Shown here: piece after piece, positions 19,854-28,903 of the stretch | How the letters are laid out: each line of letters starts with the position of its first letter | Position numbering within the stretch: position 1 is the first letter of the stretch | DNA from: Hahella sp. HN01 | GTDB lineage: Bacteria > Pseudomonadota > Gammaproteobacteria > Pseudomonadales > Oleiphilaceae | Assembly (NCBI RefSeq): GCF_018986435.1 | Contig: NZ_JAHMIN010000001.1 | Location: forward strand, 53,924 to 117,923 | Direction: 5' to 3' | DNA: 64,000 nt | Notes under the pieces: model-generated | What the model saw: the letters and a program-made list of their open reading frames with translations, nothing else | Told to the model about the DNA's origin: nothing | Database searches by the model: none | Program-made: the position numbers and the translations under genes

Positions 19854-20130
19854 GCTTTTCTACTATGTCTTACATGACGGAAGTGTTTGAGGAAATTGTC
19901 GCCGCCGCAGCGGCTACCGCGGTCCGTTAACGCTTCAGCGTCGCCGCGTTCTATCTGCGTTTTCCGCAAAGCGCAAACTAAAACCGCAACGGACTTCGGG
20001 AATTATGCAAGGAAGGGAGTGTCTTGAAATCACCTGTTTGGGTGAATAATACTTGGCGGAAAGCCCCTGGAACGAGGCCCTCCGCCATGGGGCTCAGGCG
20101 GAATATCGCCTAGCGCCGGGTTTGACCGGG

Positions 20131-22416
20131 CTACTGCGACCCCGCACGAATCAATCCGCCCAGTCCATGCTGATCCAGCACTTCGTTCAGCATGGCGCGA
20201 ATCTCTTTCTCATTGCGCATACGCGAGGCTTTTTTCCAGAGTTTCTCCGCCGTCTGATGCGAGACAGAGCGAATGACCCACTTGGTTTTCGGCAGGTTGT
20301 AAGCAGACAGGCTGAGCATCTCCACTCCCATACCCAGCAGCAGCAATACCGCCGCAGGGTCTGACGCCATTTCGCCGCACACGCTGACGGGAACGCCATG
20401 CTTCTTCGCCACTTTCACCACACGGCCAATGGAACGCAACACCGCCGGGTTCAACCAGTCGTAGAGGTCAGACACTTTGGCGTTGTTACGGTCCACCGCC
20501 AACATGTACTGAGTGAAGTCATTACTGCCGATGGAGAAGAAATCCACCATCTGCGTCAGGTCCTCCAACAGCACCATGGCCGAGGGCACTTCAATCATCG
20601 CGCCGACTTGCGGCTCATCGACATCTACGCCAGCTTCCCTGAGCTGACCGATCGCCTCTCGCAGCAGGCTTCTGAAGCTTTCGATTTCATCCAGACGGCT
20701 GACCATCGGCAACAGGATTTTCAGGTTGCCGAGGTAACGCCCGGCTTTCAACATGGCGCGAATCTGGCTGATGAAGATACCGGTGTTATCCAGCGTAAAG
20801 CGTATCCCCCGCCATCCCAGAAACGGGTTCTCTTCCGTAAAGCTGAAATAAGGCAGATTTTTATCGCCGCCGATATCCAGAGTGCGCATGTACACAGGTC
20901 TCGGCGCATAGGCTTCCAGAACTTTGCGGTAGATCTGCACCTGTTCTTCTTCCGAGGGGAAGGACTCGTGCACCATAAATGGTATTTCCGAGCGATACAG
21001 GCCCACGCCTTCCGCGCCGCGTAACAGTCCTGGCGAAATATCCGCCAGCAGCCCCGTATTGGCGAACAGTTTGACGCGGAAGCCATCGGGGGTTTGCGCC
21101 GGCAGATCGCGCAGCTCGTCCAGCCCTTTGATCAGCTTCTTCTCTTGCTTGGCCAGACGTTTGAATTCTTTGCGCAGGGCGTCCACCGGGTTGAACACCA
21201 CCACGGCCCGATAGCCGTCCACCACTGCTTCCGCGTTTTCGATCAGTGCGGGTTTGATGTCGCCGATTCCCATGACGGCGGGAATCCCCAGCGCATTCGC
21301 CAGTATGGCGATGTGCGACAAGGAGGAGCCGCTGGTGCACACCAGCCCCGCCAGATATTCCGGCGGAAACTGGGCGACATCAGTAATGCTGAGGTTGTTT
21401 CCGACGATAATAGTGGGTTCGCTGACAGCAATGACGTCAGGGCTGTCGACGCCACGCAGATTGGCGTAAATGCGATTGCCGATATGACGGATATCGTCCG
21501 CCTTGGCGCGCAAATAGGCGTCATCCATTTTCTCGAATACACGGGCGTGCGCTTCGACGGTCTTACGCAAAGCGGAAGAGGCGCATAACCCCGAGTGGAT
21601 GTGATTGACAGTTTCGGTAGTCAGTTCCTGATCTTCCAGGATCATGCGATACACGCCAAACAGCGCCAGCACATCTTTTGGCAGCGTGCCCGCCATACGC
21701 TCGCCGCTGGCGTTCAGTTCCTCTTTCGCCAGCTCCAAAGCCTTGCTGAAACGGGCGATTTCCAGCTCCGCGTCTTTGCCTTCCCGATCCGGCGCTGACG
21801 CCAGGTCATGGCCTTTGCCGATCCAGTGCACGCGTCCAATCGCCATTCCCGCGGCGCCTTTGACGCCACGGAATTTCAGATTCGCCTTGAACTTATCACG
21901 GCATACTTCGCGGTCAAACACGCCGTCCTGCTGCACCCATTGGCTCAATGGGCCGGCCAATTGGGCGGCGATCGTCACGACGAACGCTTCCTGCTCATCG
22001 CTGAAGTACGCGGCTTCTTTCTTTTGCACCGCGATCACGCCGATATTCTTGCGGAAGTTGATAATCGGCGCGCCCAGAAAAGCTGAGAAGCGTTCTTCGC
22101 GGGTTTCCGGGAAATATTTGAAGTTAGGGTGCTTTTCCGCGCTGTCCACGTTCATCAGTGACTGATGCTGCGCGATATAACCGACCAGCCCCTGCCCGAC
22201 AGGCAGACGCACGCGTCCCACGGATTCAGGGTCCAACCCCCGAGTCGCCATCAACACCAATTCCTGGGAGGTTTCATCCAACAAATAAATACTGCATACA
22301 TCCGCCCGCATGGCGGACTGCACACGGTCGACAATCAGTTCAGACAGGTCTTTGGCGGCGTGTAAATCAGCAGCCTCCTGAAATATTTCCCTAAGAATTT
22401 TTAATGGCTCAAGCAT
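20131..22416 (-). CDS. ptsP: Phosphoenolpyruvate-protein phosphotransferase PtsP (EI-Ntr)
   Basis: The 761-residue enzyme I of the nitrogen PTS has an N-terminal GAF domain (to about residue 160), the EI N-terminal domain, and the phospho-histidine domain with active-site H368 in SSLSHIAI. The PEP-binding barrel follows, with FRTEIPF-type sequence (LYRSEIPFM), GDKNLP, and the catalytic Cys in SVCGEMA. The ATG at 22416 was chosen over a TTG seven codons upstream because it gives the standard N-terminus. It passes phosphate to NPr and EIIA-Ntr; those genes are not in this window. Confidence 0.95.
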   Translation of the reverse strand: MLEPLKILREIFQEAADLHAAKDLSELIVDRVQSAMRADVCSIYLLDETSQELVLMATRGLDPESVGRVRLPVGQGLVGYIAQHQSLMNVDSAEKHPNFKYFPETREERFSAFLGAPIINFRKNIGVIAVQKKEAAYFSDEQEAFVVTIAAQLAGPLSQWVQQDGVFDREVCRDKFKANLKFRGVKGAAGMAIGRVHWIGKGHDLASAPDREGKDAELEIARFSKALELAKEELNASGERMAGTLPKDVLALFGVYRMILEDQELTTETVNHIHSGLCASSALRKTVEAHARVFEKMDDAYLRAKADDIRHIGNRIYANLRGVDSPDVIAVSEPTIIVGNNLSITDVAQFPPEYLAGLVCTSGSSLSHIAILANALGIPAVMGIGDIKPALIENAEAVVDGYRAVVVFNPVDALRKEFKRLAKQEKKLIKGLDELRDLPAQTPDGFRVKLFANTGLLADISPGLLRGAEGVGLYRSEIPFMVHESFPSEEEQVQIYRKVLEAYAPRPVYMRTLDIGGDKNLPYFSFTEENPFLGWRGIRFTLDNTGIFISQIRAMLKAGRYLGNLKILLPMVSRLDEIESFRSLLREAIGQLREAGVDVDEPQVGAMIEVPSAMVLLEDLTQMVDFFSIGSNDFTQYMLAVDRNNAKVSDLYDWLNPAVLRSIGRVVKVAKKHGVPVSVCGEMASDPAAVLLLLGMGVEMLSLSAYNLPKTKWVIRSVSHQTAEKLWKKASRMRNEKEIRAMLNEVLDQHGLGGLIRAGSQ

Positions 22417-22670
22417 GGCAATACTCTGGAGAATCAAGCTACGGCAAACTTAACTAGCTCACCAGTGGTAAACAGGCAGGGATAACTATAAGCGCCAGCC
22501 CGTCATATTACCAAGAGGGAATTTCCACTGTTTTCGCATATTTGACATAAATCGGCTTATATCCTGCATGTTGTTTGTTACGATCACGTCATCTCCATCC
22601 AGACTTACGCAATCATCACAGAATTACAGTCTACACTTGCCATAGGCTCCGCCATTACGCCGAGGCTGCT

Positions 22671-23372
22671 ATGTGTGGAAGATTCAACGTCACTGACTCC
22701 CCTGTCGTGATCGCCCTGATGGACTCGCTCGGATTCGACACCACCGGATTGAAGTCGCATTTTTACCAGGATGATTTGTTCAATATCGCCCCCACGGAAG
22801 AAGTGATGGTGGCGGTGCAGGAAGAGCTGAAGAATTTTTTCAGGGGCATGCGCTAGTGGCTGACGCCAAGCTGGGCGCCGGAGCCAACCGCCAAGTACAA
22901 CATGTTCAACGCCAAAGCGGAGACCATTGAAACCAGCAAGGCCTTCAAAACTTCATTCCAGCGCCGCCGCGCCATTATTCCCGCCAGCGGCTTTATCGAG
23001 TGGAAGCTGGAAAACGGCGTCAAACAGCCTTATTACATCAAGCCAGAGTCTGGGCGCTGCTTTTTTGGCGGCATTTGGGATATCTGGAGCAAAGGCGACG
23101 CTTATCTCGAATCCTGCGCCATCATCACCACCGAGGCCTCCCCCTCTTTACAGGCATTACACCACCGCATGCCCGTGCTACTAACGCCAGATCAATTTAA
23201 CGCCTGGCTGAATGCCAACACGCCATTAGTTGATATCCGCCCGATGCTGGCGCCGCGGGAACTGACTAACTGGGTGTATTATCCGTTGAGTACGGCGGTC
23301 AATAACGCTAGAAACAAGTCACGCCAGGCAGTGGAACCCACTGACTCCCCCAAGCCGCTAGCAGATAAATAA
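22671..23372 (+). pseudogene. SRAP (YedK/HMCES) family protein with in-frame amber codon
   Basis: Read through a single TAG at 22854-22856, this frame encodes a 233-codon SRAP-domain protein. It begins with the catalytic MCGRF (Cys2) and continues with NIAPTE, NAKAET, SGFIEWK and HHRMPVLL, all family blocks in order and in one frame. The TAG replaces the residue between R and W in the R-x-W-L-x-P-S-W segment, where a TGG codon would be one transition away. SRAP proteins form thiazolidine crosslinks with abasic sites in single-stranded DNA. As written the gene gives a 61-residue fragment. It is a recent pseudogene, a suppressed stop, or a sequencing error. Confidence 0.85.
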
Positions 23373-23393
23373 CCAGACCTTTCCCTCTCTACC

Positions 23394-24677
23394 TCACGTC
23401 TGCTGATAGTTTGTCGCCGAGATACGGCATCCTGGGCACAGAAAGGCGTAGTAGGTTCCCTCTCCAAACTCAGTCACCTCCGCCATGTTCAACTGACCAA
23501 TGAACGTCATGACTTCGTGACATTCGGGACATTCGGGACAGTCAGGATACGCCGCGCGTTGTTCCCAGGTGGGCATACCGCCGATCTGCGAGAATGTTGT
23601 GGGGACGAAGGGAACGGCGGCGAAGCGGGCTTTCCTCGGCTGGTAGGACAGCTTCCAATTGAGCGTGGCGAGCGGTTCCACTATCTCAGAGTAGTCAGGA
23701 GAATAGATTGACTTTTTGCTGTGCGACGACCAAACAGGCTCTCCCTCCTGGTCATGATGCATGTAGATCGCCTCAGCAAAACAGGCGCAAAGCAGGCAGG
23801 TCGACAGAACCAGACGGTTACTCCGCCAGGGGAAAAGCGCCAACCTCGGGTCTTTAAGATTGAGATCAAATAAACGCGTGAGTTCGCCTTCGCACCAAGG
23901 GCAGATTGACGCATCAATACCGCCTACGCGAATGGCTTCGCTCGTTTCAGTATCGCTGGGCGCTAGCGCGTAGCAGGCATCCAAGTAGAGTTTTCGCGGC
24001 TGATGATGACAATCCAACGTCCAGCCCGCTTCAGCCATATAATTAATCACCGGTACATTCAGACGCGACGCCCAATCCGGCGGCTGTTGCGTCCATTGCG
24101 CAATATAGGTCGCAATCCTTCTGTCCTCACTCCACGCAAGGGCTTCAAGAATACGGCCGTCCAGATCAGGGTCTGCTCCCAAGCGTTCTACCAAAAGGTT
24201 GACCACCTCTTCGCTCGCGCCGCGAAATAGTATGGCTGGCTCATAACACTCGCTAGACAGGAGACATTTCTGCACAGCCGCCAGGTCCGCATCCGTGAAC
24301 GCCGCCAGCGTCATGGCGATTTCTATTGCGCTATCGTCTTCATCGGTCTCAAGCTGCTCGGCGGCATATTCCGCCAAGCGTTGCGCTTCATCTCCCGTCA
24401 ACGCCTGATAAACCTTATCGATAGCCCCTGGAAACGGGGTGAAAGTAATTAAGGGGTCCCCAGGCGCAGGGAGGTGATACGCCTTTATGATATCAACCCT
24501 GTCAGTCAGGCCTGCGTAAGGGTCAATAACTTTGCTGTGTTTGCGTATGTACTCTCTCTTCGCTTCCCGCTCCTGCTCTAAGGCGCAGGGCATGCACAAA
24601 CCACCTGTGCGCTCAGCGGCGCCGGGCAGGATCATATAGTCGCACGACAGGTTTTGACATTTCACACGCTCAGTCAT
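23394..24677 (-). CDS. Uncharacterised cysteine-rich (multi zinc-ribbon) protein
   Basis: This 427-residue protein matches no family I can name. Cysteine pairs suggest three or four metal-binding knuckles: N-terminal CQNLSC...CMPC, a central CPWCEGE and CLLCAC, and C-terminal CPECPEC...CPGC. Between them lies an acidic helical region (about 100-220) that could be HEAT-like. The frame is open 59 codons further upstream, but the ATG at 24677 has GAGAG upstream and starts directly at the first zinc knuckle. The neighbours are a broken SRAP gene and a GFA-family gene, which give no functional hint. Proteins of this look occur as orphan or immunity-like genes, but that is speculation. Confidence 0.7.
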   Translation of the reverse strand: MTERVKCQNLSCDYMILPGAAERTGGLCMPCALEQEREAKREYIRKHSKVIDPYAGLTDRVDIIKAYHLPAPGDPLITFTPFPGAIDKVYQALTGDEAQRLAEYAAEQLETDEDDSAIEIAMTLAAFTDADLAAVQKCLLSSECYEPAILFRGASEEVVNLLVERLGADPDLDGRILEALAWSEDRRIATYIAQWTQQPPDWASRLNVPVINYMAEAGWTLDCHHQPRKLYLDACYALAPSDTETSEAIRVGGIDASICPWCEGELTRLFDLNLKDPRLALFPWRSNRLVLSTCLLCACFAEAIYMHHDQEGEPVWSSHSKKSIYSPDYSEIVEPLATLNWKLSYQPRKARFAAVPFVPTTFSQIGGMPTWEQRAAYPDCPECPECHEVMTFIGQLNMAEVTEFGEGTYYAFLCPGCRISATNYQQT

Positions 24678-24890
24678 GACTGGAACTCTCATTGCGGTTG
24701 ATAAAGAAAAAGGGATTGCGGCTCGCTTTTGTTCTTCACGGCGGAAAATTGTAATCTGGCCGCCAGCTCCTGACACAATGCTGTCAGTAGCAGACAGGTA
24801 GTATTGTCGTGTCGAGATTAAAGCTGTGACGAAACTATAGCCGTTGCGAAACATACGATAAAACCAAGTAAAAAGTCAGAGGGATACTAC

Positions 24891-25322
24891 ATGAGCGAAA
24901 GCAAGACTATCGCCGGGCCATTAACCGGCCAATGCCTGTGTGGCGCAGTGAAAGTGGCCGCGAAAAACGTCAATCCTGAATACCATGCCTGCCACTGCGG
25001 CATGTGCCGGCGCTGGAATGGCGGTCCGTCCATGGCGATCTCCGCGCAGGAAGCCGTATTTGAAGGCGAAGACAGCATCACTGCTTACGATTCATCGGAA
25101 TGGGCGCAGCGGGCGTTCTGCAAACATTGCGGAACCAACCTGTACTACCACCTGAAGCCAACAGGCGAAAAATATCTCTGGAGCGGTCTGTTCGATGATC
25201 AGTCGCAGTTCAAAATGGCGGGCGAGATTTATATTGACCACAAACCCGCGGGCTATGCCTTCGTCGGGGATCATCCAAGAATGACGGAAGACGAGTTCTT
25301 GAAGTCCATTGGCATGAAATAG
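24891..25322 (+). CDS. GFA/CENP-V family protein
   Basis: The 143-residue protein has the zinc-binding pattern of the Gfa family: C15 and C17 (CLCGAV), C34-C36-C39 (CHCGMC) and C77-C80 (CKHCGT). The family is named for glutathione-dependent formaldehyde-activating enzyme, but most members have no proven activity and likely bind thiol adducts. A hairpin 10 bases after the stop probably ends the transcript. Confidence 0.88.
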   Translation: MSESKTIAGPLTGQCLCGAVKVAAKNVNPEYHACHCGMCRRWNGGPSMAISAQEAVFEGEDSITAYDSSEWAQRAFCKHCGTNLYYHLKPTGEKYLWSGLFDDQSQFKMAGEIYIDHKPAGYAFVGDHPRMTEDEFLKSIGMK

Positions 25323-25331
25323 CCGCCTTTC

Positions 25332-25363
25332 GCGCACGATGGCCGCCTGTTTTCATCGTGCGC
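25332..25363 (+). terminator. Hairpin after the GFA-family gene
   Basis: A perfect 10-bp stem (GCGCACGATG / CATCGTGCGC) with a 12-base loop begins just past the stop codon. There is no T-run after it, so it may be a terminator aided by Rho or an mRNA-end stabiliser. Confidence 0.5.
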
Positions 25364-25497
25364 TCAATGCCTCCTCAACGCCGATTCCATGGGCGTCATC
25401 AAAAACTTGCCTAACCCTTCCCCGCCACGCTATGGTGGAGCGGCGAACGCTTTGCAAAGAGCTAAAGGACTGAACTCACATCACGAGCATAAAGCGT

Positions 25498-25914
25498 ATG
25501 ACTGCCCCGATCAGAGAAGAAACCAACGCCCTCGCCCTCGCAGACAAGGCGACTTTTCCCTTTCCGACGCCGGAAGGCCTCGTCTACGAAGCGCATTTCA
25601 CCCGGGACCAGGAATATCTGGCCTTCTTCAGCGAAGACTGCCCCTACGAAGAAACGCTGCATATACAACACCTAGATGATAGCGGTCAGGTGAAAGAAGA
25701 GGTCACGCTCTCCGCCGAATACACTGGGGGCGTATTTCAATTTATTGACGCACGCGCCAATCACATCGATTTCATCTTCTGGCCGGGCCTCAAGATCCGG
25801 GCGGAATGGTTGCTGGAACCGCGTTTTATGTGGAAAGCCGAGGCGGTTCCTGGAGTTCAGCGCTCCGATAAGTTTTTCCGACGCACGCAGATAATCATTA
25901 CTAAAAGCGACTAA
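25498..25914 (+). CDS. Uncharacterised 138-residue protein, possible partner of the downstream toxin-like protein
   Basis: This soluble, slightly acidic 138-residue protein has a predicted beta-rich character (VYEAHFTRDQEYLAFF; GGVFQFIDARANHIDFIFWPG) and no signal peptide or membrane helix. No family is recognised. It ends 12 bases before a glycine-zipper membrane protein gene, so the two are almost certainly co-transcribed. The order small-soluble then pore-like protein recalls immunity/effector or adaptor/effector pairs; no motif proves this. Confidence 0.65.
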   Translation: MTAPIREETNALALADKATFPFPTPEGLVYEAHFTRDQEYLAFFSEDCPYEETLHIQHLDDSGQVKEEVTLSAEYTGGVFQFIDARANHIDFIFWPGLKIRAEWLLEPRFMWKAEAVPGVQRSDKFFRRTQIIITKSD

Positions 25915-25926
25915 AAGGAACCTAGT

Positions 25927-26955
25927 ATGCCGGACAATCAATCCAACAATAACAGCGCGCATGAAGCCATCAGGCAGTTTGAAATCCAGGCGGTCAATTT
26001 CGGGCAACGCTTTATTCAAGACAGCAACGTCCGCCGGATGTACATGGAGAAAACCAAAGCCTACGCGGAATCGTTGAAAGACCTCGTCAACAGTCGTCAG
26101 ATGAGCCCCAGTGAAGCGGCGCAAGCCGCCAATCAGATGCGTAATGAAATCATGGAGTGGGCCAGAACCAAGTCCAGCGATATCGGACGCGCCAAAGCCC
26201 GCGCCCTCAAAGCGAAAGGCCTGGATTTAGATGTGTTGTGCGACAAGTACGCCAAGCGTCTGTTCAGCAAATCCTTCTCGCAACTGAGCAAAGCGGACCA
26301 GGACCACGTCTTTCTACAGATTGTGGAAAGTTCCGGCAGAGCGAACCCCAAGGTTTCGGCGAAAGCCATTCGCCTGGGTAAAGCCGGTCGCGCCCTCTGG
26401 TTGTTAAGCGCCGGCATCGCCATCTACAACATCGCCTCCGCCGAGGACAAAGCCCGGGCGACAGGCAGAGAAGCGGCCAATCTGGGCGGCGGATTCGCCG
26501 GCGGCGCAGCGGGAGGCGCGGTAGCGGGATTATGGGCCGGCCCGGTGGGCGTCGCCATTGGCGCAGTGGTGGGCGGCGTTCTGGGTTCCATTGTTGCAGA
26601 CGAAGCCTACATTGAAGTCGCCGCTTCCAACGATCCGTTCGTGAAAACCTTTCTGGACAAACACACGCAGATGTTCAACACCGACGAGGAAGCCATCGCC
26701 CGCGATCTGGTGGAAAAGTGCAGCTACGAAATGGACAAAGTCTACAGCGTCTTCAAAGAACTGGACTGGGCGTATAACTCGGATGCGGACGACGTGGCGT
26801 TGCTTTACGTCAACCGAGTGCGCCGGTCGACGCCCATCATCAAAAGCAGCCTGAAAGCGCATACGCCACTGCGCAACTTGCTAACGGCGATATTGGAAGA
26901 CGGCTGGACCACCTCCAACGAGCGAGACGCCATCCGTTACGTGCAACAACTATAG
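25927..26955 (+). CDS. Glycine-zipper membrane protein, toxin-like, uncharacterised
   Basis: The 342-residue protein has a helical, charged N-terminal domain (1-150). A hydrophobic helix follows at 156-171 (LWLLSAGIAIYNIA), then a long Gly/Ala-rich zipper at 187-223 (GGGFAGGAAGGAVAG, GAVVGGVLG) able to form a membrane hairpin. The C-terminal domain (224-342) is soluble. There is no signal peptide. The layout resembles membrane-disrupting effectors of contact-dependent or type VI systems, but no secretion marker is present in the window. AAGGAACC precedes the ATG. A hairpin follows the gene. Confidence 0.68.
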   Translation: MPDNQSNNNSAHEAIRQFEIQAVNFGQRFIQDSNVRRMYMEKTKAYAESLKDLVNSRQMSPSEAAQAANQMRNEIMEWARTKSSDIGRAKARALKAKGLDLDVLCDKYAKRLFSKSFSQLSKADQDHVFLQIVESSGRANPKVSAKAIRLGKAGRALWLLSAGIAIYNIASAEDKARATGREAANLGGGFAGGAAGGAVAGLWAGPVGVAIGAVVGGVLGSIVADEAYIEVAASNDPFVKTFLDKHTQMFNTDEEAIARDLVEKCSYEMDKVYSVFKELDWAYNSDADDVALLYVNRVRRSTPIIKSSLKAHTPLRNLLTAILEDGWTTSNERDAIRYVQQL

Positions 26956-26979
26956 CCGCCCACCTTTTCCCTTCAAGCA

Positions 26980-27005
26980 GGCCGACCGCCTCTTTGCGGT
27001 CGGCC
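26980..27005 (+). terminator. Hairpin after the glycine-zipper gene
   Basis: A perfect 10-bp GC-rich stem (GGCCGACCGC / GCGGTCGGCC) with a 6-base loop lies 24 bases past the stop. No T-run follows, so its terminator role is probable but not certain. Confidence 0.5.
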
Positions 27006-27180
27006 GCATAACTAAACGATAAGCTCCTTTCTAAACCCTCAGCCTAAACCAAAGCTTAGTCGTTGCGCATACAAAACAGTCTATCACTTCCCTTATAATC
27101 GAACTCTGATCTCATCGCTGTAATCACGTTTGCAACCCCACCCAGGACTGGCGACTCACCTAAAACAGGAAGGAGTGATT

Positions 27181-28809
27181 ATGTCGAAGCCCTCGCCCAC
27201 GGAACCACATTCGTTTCTCTCTGGATCAAAAACCATCAAATTGTTCGCCACCGTCGTCTCTATCCTCGCCGGCGTTGTGACGATCATCTACAGCATCAGC
27301 CGCGACCCGACCGCCAGTCAGCACAACAGCGGCGACAATAACGTCATGGTCGGCGGCAATGTAGGAGGAGATATCAGCATCCGCCAGGAGGACTCGCCTT
27401 CCTATCGTGTCGACATCATCGGCGAAAAAATGATCAAGCCCGGCGAAAAAGTCTTGGTGAAACTGGACGCAGAGCGCCGACAGCATCTGAGCGGCATGAC
27501 CTGCCACTGGCAGGTGCTCGGCAAAGAAGGCGCTGTGTTGAAGCAGGCGCCGGATAACTGCCAGATGGAGCTGACCCTTGTATCAATCAGTGAAGCGACC
27601 GACTTCAGTCGGGTCAGCATTGTGGTGGAAGCCACCAGTTCCAGCGGTAAACGCTACAGCGCCGTTAACGAACTAATGATCAGGCCAGACCCGAATTCCA
27701 GCCAGTACATTGAGCAGCAGCAGGCGTCGCTGCGAGAAAATATGAGCAAAATGTTCGACGACGCCGGCGATACAGTGAACAGTGCGCAGACTGACGCCAT
27801 GAAGTTTAAGGACAGGCTGCAACAGTTTCAGACCGACGTGCGCCGCAATGGGCTTGCCAGCAAACTGGAGCACAGGCCGGATAGAGTATTCGAATGTTCC
27901 CCTGGCGGCTGCAAGGTGGATGCGCGAGAACTCTGCGACGCCCAGGCGGCCGGGCTGGCTTTTGGGCCCACGCCAGGGGAGCGCTTATTTCAAACGTCGC
28001 TTGACTGTCGTGATGTGGAAGCGGGCGGCGCCAGCGAGCTTTGCCTCACACCGCCTTTTGATATAATCGGACTGCAACCCGGCGCTGAACTGTATGGCGA
28101 TATCCTCTTTGCAGACGCTGCGCCTATTCCCTTCAATATCAAAGTCAGCTACAACGCAGACAGTTACGATCATCAAGACCCCAGCTGGACGCCGCTGCGC
28201 GCCCGAGGCGCAGACGCCGCCAAAGCGCCATTCGCCGCGCTTAAATTCGAAGCATATAGAAGATCGTTTCAGCTATTCCTGGGAGCGTCCGCCGCCCAGT
28301 GTTATGGCGCCCTGCCCAGTCTGGAGATCGCCTACGATTCCGATGGAAAAGGCTTTATCAATACCTCTCAGGGAGGACAGGCGCAAAATGTCTTTCCCAT
28401 CGTTCCACCCCAGGGCGATGCGATTAAAGTGCGGGTCAGCCATAACGGCGAATCCAGGGAGTTCAGCTACACCTTTGATCTGGAGCAGATCATACGTCAA
28501 ACCGCCGCCAACCTGGGGCGCCCGCAATTGAATTGCCAACGCAACGCCGACGTCATCGGCTGCGCCCTGCCAGACCATGACCCACTGGTGATTTGGGCGA
28601 ACGTGCAAACAATTCGCTATAGCGCCAGCAGCGACCAGCTCGAAAACAGCCTGCCCGTGAGCATTAACGGGAGACAGATCTTTGAGAAAAACCCGCGAAA
28701 TATTCTCAGCGCATACCGATTTACCGTACCGGGCGACTGGAGCGACATATTTTACCAACTGGAGTTCAAAGACGGCCGTTTAGGCAATGTGGAGCAGATT
28801 CCGCTGTAA
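27181..28809 (+). CDS. Single-pass membrane-anchored protein with extracytoplasmic domains, uncharacterised
   Basis: The 542-residue protein starts at the ATG at 27181, chosen because AAGGAGTG sits just before it; the frame also opens 17 codons earlier. One membrane helix (residues 19-39, KLFATVVSILAGVVTIIYSI) is followed by an Asn/Gly-rich turn segment (HNSGDNNVMVGGNVGGDISI) and a large, probably beta-rich periplasmic part with several cysteines (CHWQ, CQME, CSPGGC, CQRN). No family is recognised. It follows the glycine-zipper gene after a hairpin, so it may be independently transcribed. A strong bidirectional terminator separates it from the T3SS translocator operon. Confidence 0.7.
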   Translation: MSKPSPTEPHSFLSGSKTIKLFATVVSILAGVVTIIYSISRDPTASQHNSGDNNVMVGGNVGGDISIRQEDSPSYRVDIIGEKMIKPGEKVLVKLDAERRQHLSGMTCHWQVLGKEGAVLKQAPDNCQMELTLVSISEATDFSRVSIVVEATSSSGKRYSAVNELMIRPDPNSSQYIEQQQASLRENMSKMFDDAGDTVNSAQTDAMKFKDRLQQFQTDVRRNGLASKLEHRPDRVFECSPGGCKVDARELCDAQAAGLAFGPTPGERLFQTSLDCRDVEAGGASELCLTPPFDIIGLQPGAELYGDILFADAAPIPFNIKVSYNADSYDHQDPSWTPLRARGADAAKAPFAALKFEAYRRSFQLFLGASAAQCYGALPSLEIAYDSDGKGFINTSQGGQAQNVFPIVPPQGDAIKVRVSHNGESREFSYTFDLEQIIRQTAANLGRPQLNCQRNADVIGCALPDHDPLVIWANVQTIRYSASSDQLENSLPVSINGRQIFEKNPRNILSAYRFTVPGDWSDIFYQLEFKDGRLGNVEQIPL

Positions 28810-28850
28810 GTTGCAGCACCAGGACTAAAAGTAGCGACTTAATTTAAGAG

Positions 28851-28883
28851 AAAACGGCTGATCATCAAGATCAGCCGTTTTTG
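28851..28883. terminator. Bidirectional rho-independent terminator
   Basis: A 13-bp perfect stem (AAAACGGCTGATC / GATCAGCCGTTTT) with loop ATCAA carries an A-run on one side and a T-run on the other. It works in both directions between the convergent membrane-protein gene and the translocator operon. Confidence 0.92.
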
Positions 28884-28903
28884 TTACTGCAATACAACCA
28901 ACA

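Noticed and set aside
22542..22570. TTGACA hexamer as a promoter for the SRAP gene
   Set aside because: There is no acceptable -10 at 16-18 bases; the best AT-rich hexamer is only ten bases away.
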